Source: Candidatus Acidiferrales bacterium | GTDB taxonomy: Bacteria > Acidobacteriota > Terriglobia > Acidiferrales > UBA7541 | Assembly: GCA_031296075.1 (NCBI GenBank) | Contig: JARLGK010000208.1 | Coordinates: forward strand, 1 to 37,725 | Reading direction: 5' to 3' | DNA: 37,725 bases | Shown here: positions 35,267-37,725 of the stretch, one piece after another | How the letters are laid out: each line of letters starts with the position of its first letter | Numbering within the stretch: the first letter of the stretch is position 1 | Notes under the pieces: generated by a model | What the model was told of the DNA's origin: nothing | Seen by the model: the letters and a program-made list of their open reading frames with translations, nothing else | Database searches by the model: none | Made by a program: the position numbers and the translations under genes

Positions 35267-36172
35267 TTATTTATCCGCGGGGGATTGTCGAGCGCCGGAA
35301 GGCGTCATTCTCAGCGTCTGGTAATTCGTGTTCACGCGGTTGAGTCTTGTGCCCCACACGCTTTCCCACGTCCCGAACAGCAGAAAAGGCACCAGCGCCG
35401 CGAGCACCCAGAGCTTGGCGCGGCGGGGCAACTTGGCTTCCGGTTCCCAACGGAAAAGTTGGCGCGAAACTTCAAACGCGACCCAAAAACCAAGAGCGAG
35501 CGCCAGGAAATCCTCAAGCACTTCGTAGGGCGTCGAGGCTTTCGTGGCGGCGGATTCCAGGCCCGTGGCCAAATATTGCGCGGGAATAAACAGCGCCACT
35601 CGCTGCATCCACTGAGGAAAAATCGCGAGCGGAATCGTGGCTCCGGAGAGAAAAAGAAACGCCATCCAGATGAGGTTATTGATCATCTGCGTTTCCTGCA
35701 TGGTGTTGGTTACGCTCGCGACGATCAATCCGAGCGAGGAAAACGTCGCCGACCCGATCGTCACCAGCACGAAAATGGCCCAGAGATTTCCCCACGATTG
35801 CATGTGAAGCACCCAGCGGCAGACCAAAATCTCAATCACAACCACGGGCAGCGCCATGAAGTAATTCGAAAGAATGCTGGATGCGAGCATCGGCCCCGCA
35901 CCCACCGGTGGAAGCCGGAAGCGACGCAAAATGCCCTGCTCGCGGAAGGTGACCAGCTGGACGCTCAATCCCCAGAAACTTCCCATCACCGTCGTGGTGA
36001 GCATGGCGCCGAGGATGTAGCCCACCCATTCCGTATGTCTGCCAAAGAAAACAACAGCGCCTACCAGGAAGATGAGCGGCATTGCCAGACTGAAGAAGAA
36101 AAAGGCGCGGTTGCGCATCGCCAGCCGGATGCGAATCTTGGTTAGAGTCCACGTGTGTTTCAAGGCGTTCAT
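35267..36172 (-). CDS. ABC-2 type transporter permease
   Basis: 301 aa with six hydrophobic helices: RIRLAMRNRAFFFFSLAMPLIFLVGAVVFF (first), then GYILGAMLTTTVMGSFWGLSV with FREQGILRRFRLPPV in a cytoplasmic loop, and NNLIWMAFLFLSGATIPLAIFPQWM near the C-terminal half. This is the ABC2_membrane type, a drug or lipid exporter permease (DrrB-like). It starts 18 bp after the ATPase gene, forming a two-gene exporter. The C-terminus (TNYQTLRMTPSGARQSPADK) is longer than average and polar. Substrate unknown. Predicted inner-membrane location. Confidence 0.88.
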   Translation of the reverse strand: MNALKHTWTLTKIRIRLAMRNRAFFFFSLAMPLIFLVGAVVFFGRHTEWVGYILGAMLTTTVMGSFWGLSVQLVTFREQGILRRFRLPPVGAGPMLASSILSNYFMALPVVVIEILVCRWVLHMQSWGNLWAIFVLVTIGSATFSSLGLIVASVTNTMQETQMINNLIWMAFLFLSGATIPLAIFPQWMQRVALFIPAQYLATGLESAATKASTPYEVLEDFLALALGFWVAFEVSRQLFRWEPEAKLPRRAKLWVLAALVPFLLFGTWESVWGTRLNRVNTNYQTLRMTPSGARQSPADK

Positions 36173-36190
36173 TTCAGTTTCACCATCGCG

Positions 36191-37111
36191 TTACTCGCGC
36201 AGCCGGCGGCCGGTCAATTCGATGAAGACGTCCTCGAGCGACGGAGAAAACATCTCCAGGCTTTGCAGCTCGTTGTTTTCCGCCTCGAGCTGTTTGACGA
36301 GCGCCACGATCGTTTGCGGCGGCCGCGCGGAATGCAGCACGTACATGCCCTCAAATTCGCGGGAGCTGGCGACGCCATCCAGGCGACCGAGCATCCCGTC
36401 GCTCAGCGGACGCGCGAGGCGGACCTCGATGCGCGTCGTCCCGGCGGATTTCTGCTTCAGCTCGCGGGGCGTGCCCTCCGCGATCACGCGGCCATGGTCC
36501 ACGATGGCGACCCGGTCGCACAGCCGCTCGGCTTCCTCGATATAGTGCGTGGTCAACAGAACGGTCTTCTTGCCGCGCTTGAGCTCCTCGATGATGTCGT
36601 AAATTTCGCGGCGCACCTGCGGATCGAGACCCGCTGTCGGCTCGTCCAGAAAGACGACCTCCGGATCGTTCACCAGCGCCATGGCCAGCGCCAATCGCTG
36701 CTTCTGCCCGCCGGAAAGATGGCTGTAGAATGCGTCGCGCTTTTCATCGAGCTGAAAACGCCGCAGGAGTTCATCTGTGTTCGCTCGTTTGCGATAGAAC
36801 TTCGCGAACAGCTCGATGGCTTCCTTCACCCGCAGTTTGTCCGGCAGAGCAGTCGACTGCAGGACCGCGCCGATTTTCTCCTTGAATTGATCTCCGCTCG
36901 TTTCCGGATCGAGTCCGCAAACGCGCACCTTGCCGCGATCCGGCGTACGCAGGCCCTCGAGAATTTCCACGCAGGATGTTTTCCCGGCGCCGTTTGGCCC
37001 GAGCAATCCGAAGACTTCGCCTTCCGCGACGGCAAAGCTCACGCCACGCACTGCCTCGACGGCGCCGTAGCTCTTGTAGAGGTCATCGACCTGTATGATT
37101 GGCTCGCCCAC
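36191..37111 (-). CDS. ABC transporter ATP-binding protein (DrrA/CcmA-like)
   Basis: 306 aa from GTG at 37109-37111 with AAAGGG about 9 nt upstream. Walker A LLGPNGAGKTS, signature LSGGQKQRLALA, Walker B VVFLDEPTAGLDP and the H-loop TTHYIEEAE are complete. The C-terminal part (RIEVRLARPLS to SPSLEDVFIELTGRRL) is the accessory region of DrrA-type exporters. It energises the permease gene 18 bp downstream. An upstream extension to 37246 in the open frame is Arg-rich and unconserved. A second NatA-like pair at 7009-9166 is distinct in sequence, so the window has two ABC-2 exporters. Confidence 0.92.
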   Translation of the reverse strand: MGEPIIQVDDLYKSYGAVEAVRGVSFAVAEGEVFGLLGPNGAGKTSCVEILEGLRTPDRGKVRVCGLDPETSGDQFKEKIGAVLQSTALPDKLRVKEAIELFAKFYRKRANTDELLRRFQLDEKRDAFYSHLSGGQKQRLALAMALVNDPEVVFLDEPTAGLDPQVRREIYDIIEELKRGKKTVLLTTHYIEEAERLCDRVAIVDHGRVIAEGTPRELKQKSAGTTRIEVRLARPLSDGMLGRLDGVASSREFEGMYVLHSARPPQTIVALVKQLEAENNELQSLEMFSPSLEDVFIELTGRRLRE

Positions 37112-37172
37112 GGAATGAGTCCCTTTGCTTCGGGGGAACAATTCTATATCACAATCACGATGGCGGCGCGAA

Positions 37173-37508
37173 TCAGCTCGTCTTTGCGCGTCGGCGCCCC
37201 GCCGGTTTCTTTTTCGCCTTCGGCCACGCGTAACGCTGCATATCAATGCGGCGGCCTTCGATTGTCACGCCCTCGGTTTCAAGCAATCGCCGCTGCAGAC
37301 CGGCGTACGGTTCCCGAATGATCAGCCGCCCTCCCGCGCCGACCACGCGGTGCCACGGGATGCCTCGTCCGTTGGGGCACGCAGCCATGGCGTAACCCGC
37401 CGCTCGCGCACCGCCGCGAAGCCGGAGCGCTCGCGCCAGCTCACCATACGTGGTTACGCGCCCGCGCGGGATTTTTTTCACCAGCCGGTAGACGCGCTCC
37501 CAGGACAT
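37173..37508 (-). CDS. alkyltransferase-like protein (MGMT-family, Trp replacing the acceptor Cys)
   Basis: 111 aa, short as expected for ATL proteins. The MGMT DNA-binding domain has VYRLVKKIPRGRVTTYGELARAL and AGYAMAACPNGRGIPWHRVVGAGGRL. The acceptor motif PCHRV of true methyltransferases is here PWHRV, so it cannot accept an alkyl group. Known ATLs (YbaZ, Atl1) bind O6-alkylguanine and hand the lesion to nucleotide excision repair. The tail RYAWPKAKKKPAGRRRAKTS is strongly basic. It is first in the minus-strand run, 61 bp upstream of the ABC ATPase. Confidence 0.9.
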   Translation of the reverse strand: MSWERVYRLVKKIPRGRVTTYGELARALRLRGGARAAGYAMAACPNGRGIPWHRVVGAGGRLIIREPYAGLQRRLLETEGVTIEGRRIDMQRYAWPKAKKKPAGRRRAKTS

Positions 37509-37723
37509 TCCTTCCGCTCCTTGCGGGCCACGGGCCCCCTCGATTCAGCATCCAAATGATTTCGATAGAGTTTGGCCTTCCCATTTACTTCGTCGGCCGG
37601 CGCAAACCCCCCATTTGCACTGAATGCGCGCAATGCCGAATTTCCTGCCAAGTAATAACCAATTGTATGCAACTTGGCGCCATCTGTTGCATCGTACCAT
37701 TGACGGTGTAGTGGATGGCCCAT
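37478..37723 (-). CDS. possible partial ORF at the window end
   Basis: An open frame of 81 codons that starts at the very edge of the window and overlaps the ATL start by 31 nt. Residues include LHRQWYDATDGAKLHTIGYYLAG and KAKLYRNHLD. I recognise no family. Base composition is lower in GC than the neighbours. It may be the 3' end of a gene that begins outside, or non-coding sequence. Confidence 0.25.
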   Translation of the reverse strand: MGHPLHRQWYDATDGAKLHTIGYYLAGNSALRAFSANGGFAPADEVNGKAKLYRNHLDAESRGPVARKERKECPGSASTGW

Positions 37724-37725
37724 AC

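Overview
The window looks like chromosomal DNA from an acidobacterium (Acidobacteriota, probably Terriglobia-like). This is inferred from gene content: a VWFA protein of the acidobacterial type, DUF6599- and DUF6677-like proteins, a carboxypeptidase-regulatory-like exported protein ending in a CKGDNGRW domain, bacillithiol synthesis (bshA), high GC, and GC-rich hairpin repeats between genes. No IS element, prophage or CRISPR array is visible. Most genes are housekeeping or envelope functions.

Layout. 1-3.2 kb: tRNA-Thr(CGT) on the minus strand, then a promoter and a two-gene Mo-hydroxylase (2Fe-2S subunit plus Tat-exported molybdopterin subunit), closed by a perfect 34-bp palindromic terminator. 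3.2-5.5 kb (minus): small membrane protein, DUF6677-like protein, M24 peptidase, DUF167 protein. 5.6-9.2 kb (plus): MFS symporter and a NatA/NatB-type ABC exporter pair. 9.2-9.8 kb: non-coding leader with inverted repeats. 9.8-12.1 kb: a compact sortase module made of an exported protein with an LPRTA sorting signal, a secreted VWFA protein and a class D-like sortase. 12.5-16.7 kb: PLP-binding YggS protein divergent from tmk, holB, an Hfq-like protein with a Pro-rich N-terminal extension, and bshA.

16.8-25 kb (minus): a carboxypeptidase-regulatory-like protein, a structured intergenic element, a DUF6599-like protein, a translationally coupled peptidoglycan-hydrolase pair (lytic transglycosylase, then TPR-AMIN-amidase) with its own promoter overlapping the end of alaS, and alaS. 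25.1-25.45 kb holds dispersed hairpin repeats. 25.5-26.8 kb: a DHA3-type MFS exporter. 26.9-30.3 kb (minus): a DinB-like remnant, a PHB-depolymerase-like esterase, recX (preceded by an 8-bp tandem repeat) and pilT. 30.4-32.5 kb: aquaporin, a 140-bp nested palindromic element, and branched-chain aminotransferase. 32.6-37.5 kb (minus): alkyltransferase-like protein, ABC exporter ATPase and permease, quinone oxidoreductase, OsmC and an ion-channel protein, closely packed. A possible partial ORF runs off the right end.

The best candidate for a little-described system is the sortase module at 9783-12130. Sortases are unusual in diderm bacteria, and here the enzyme sits with a plausible substrate and a VWFA partner. 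Other items worth a second look are the Hfq variant, the structured element near 18.0-18.1 kb, the 140-bp palindromic element, and the 8-bp repeat in front of recX.
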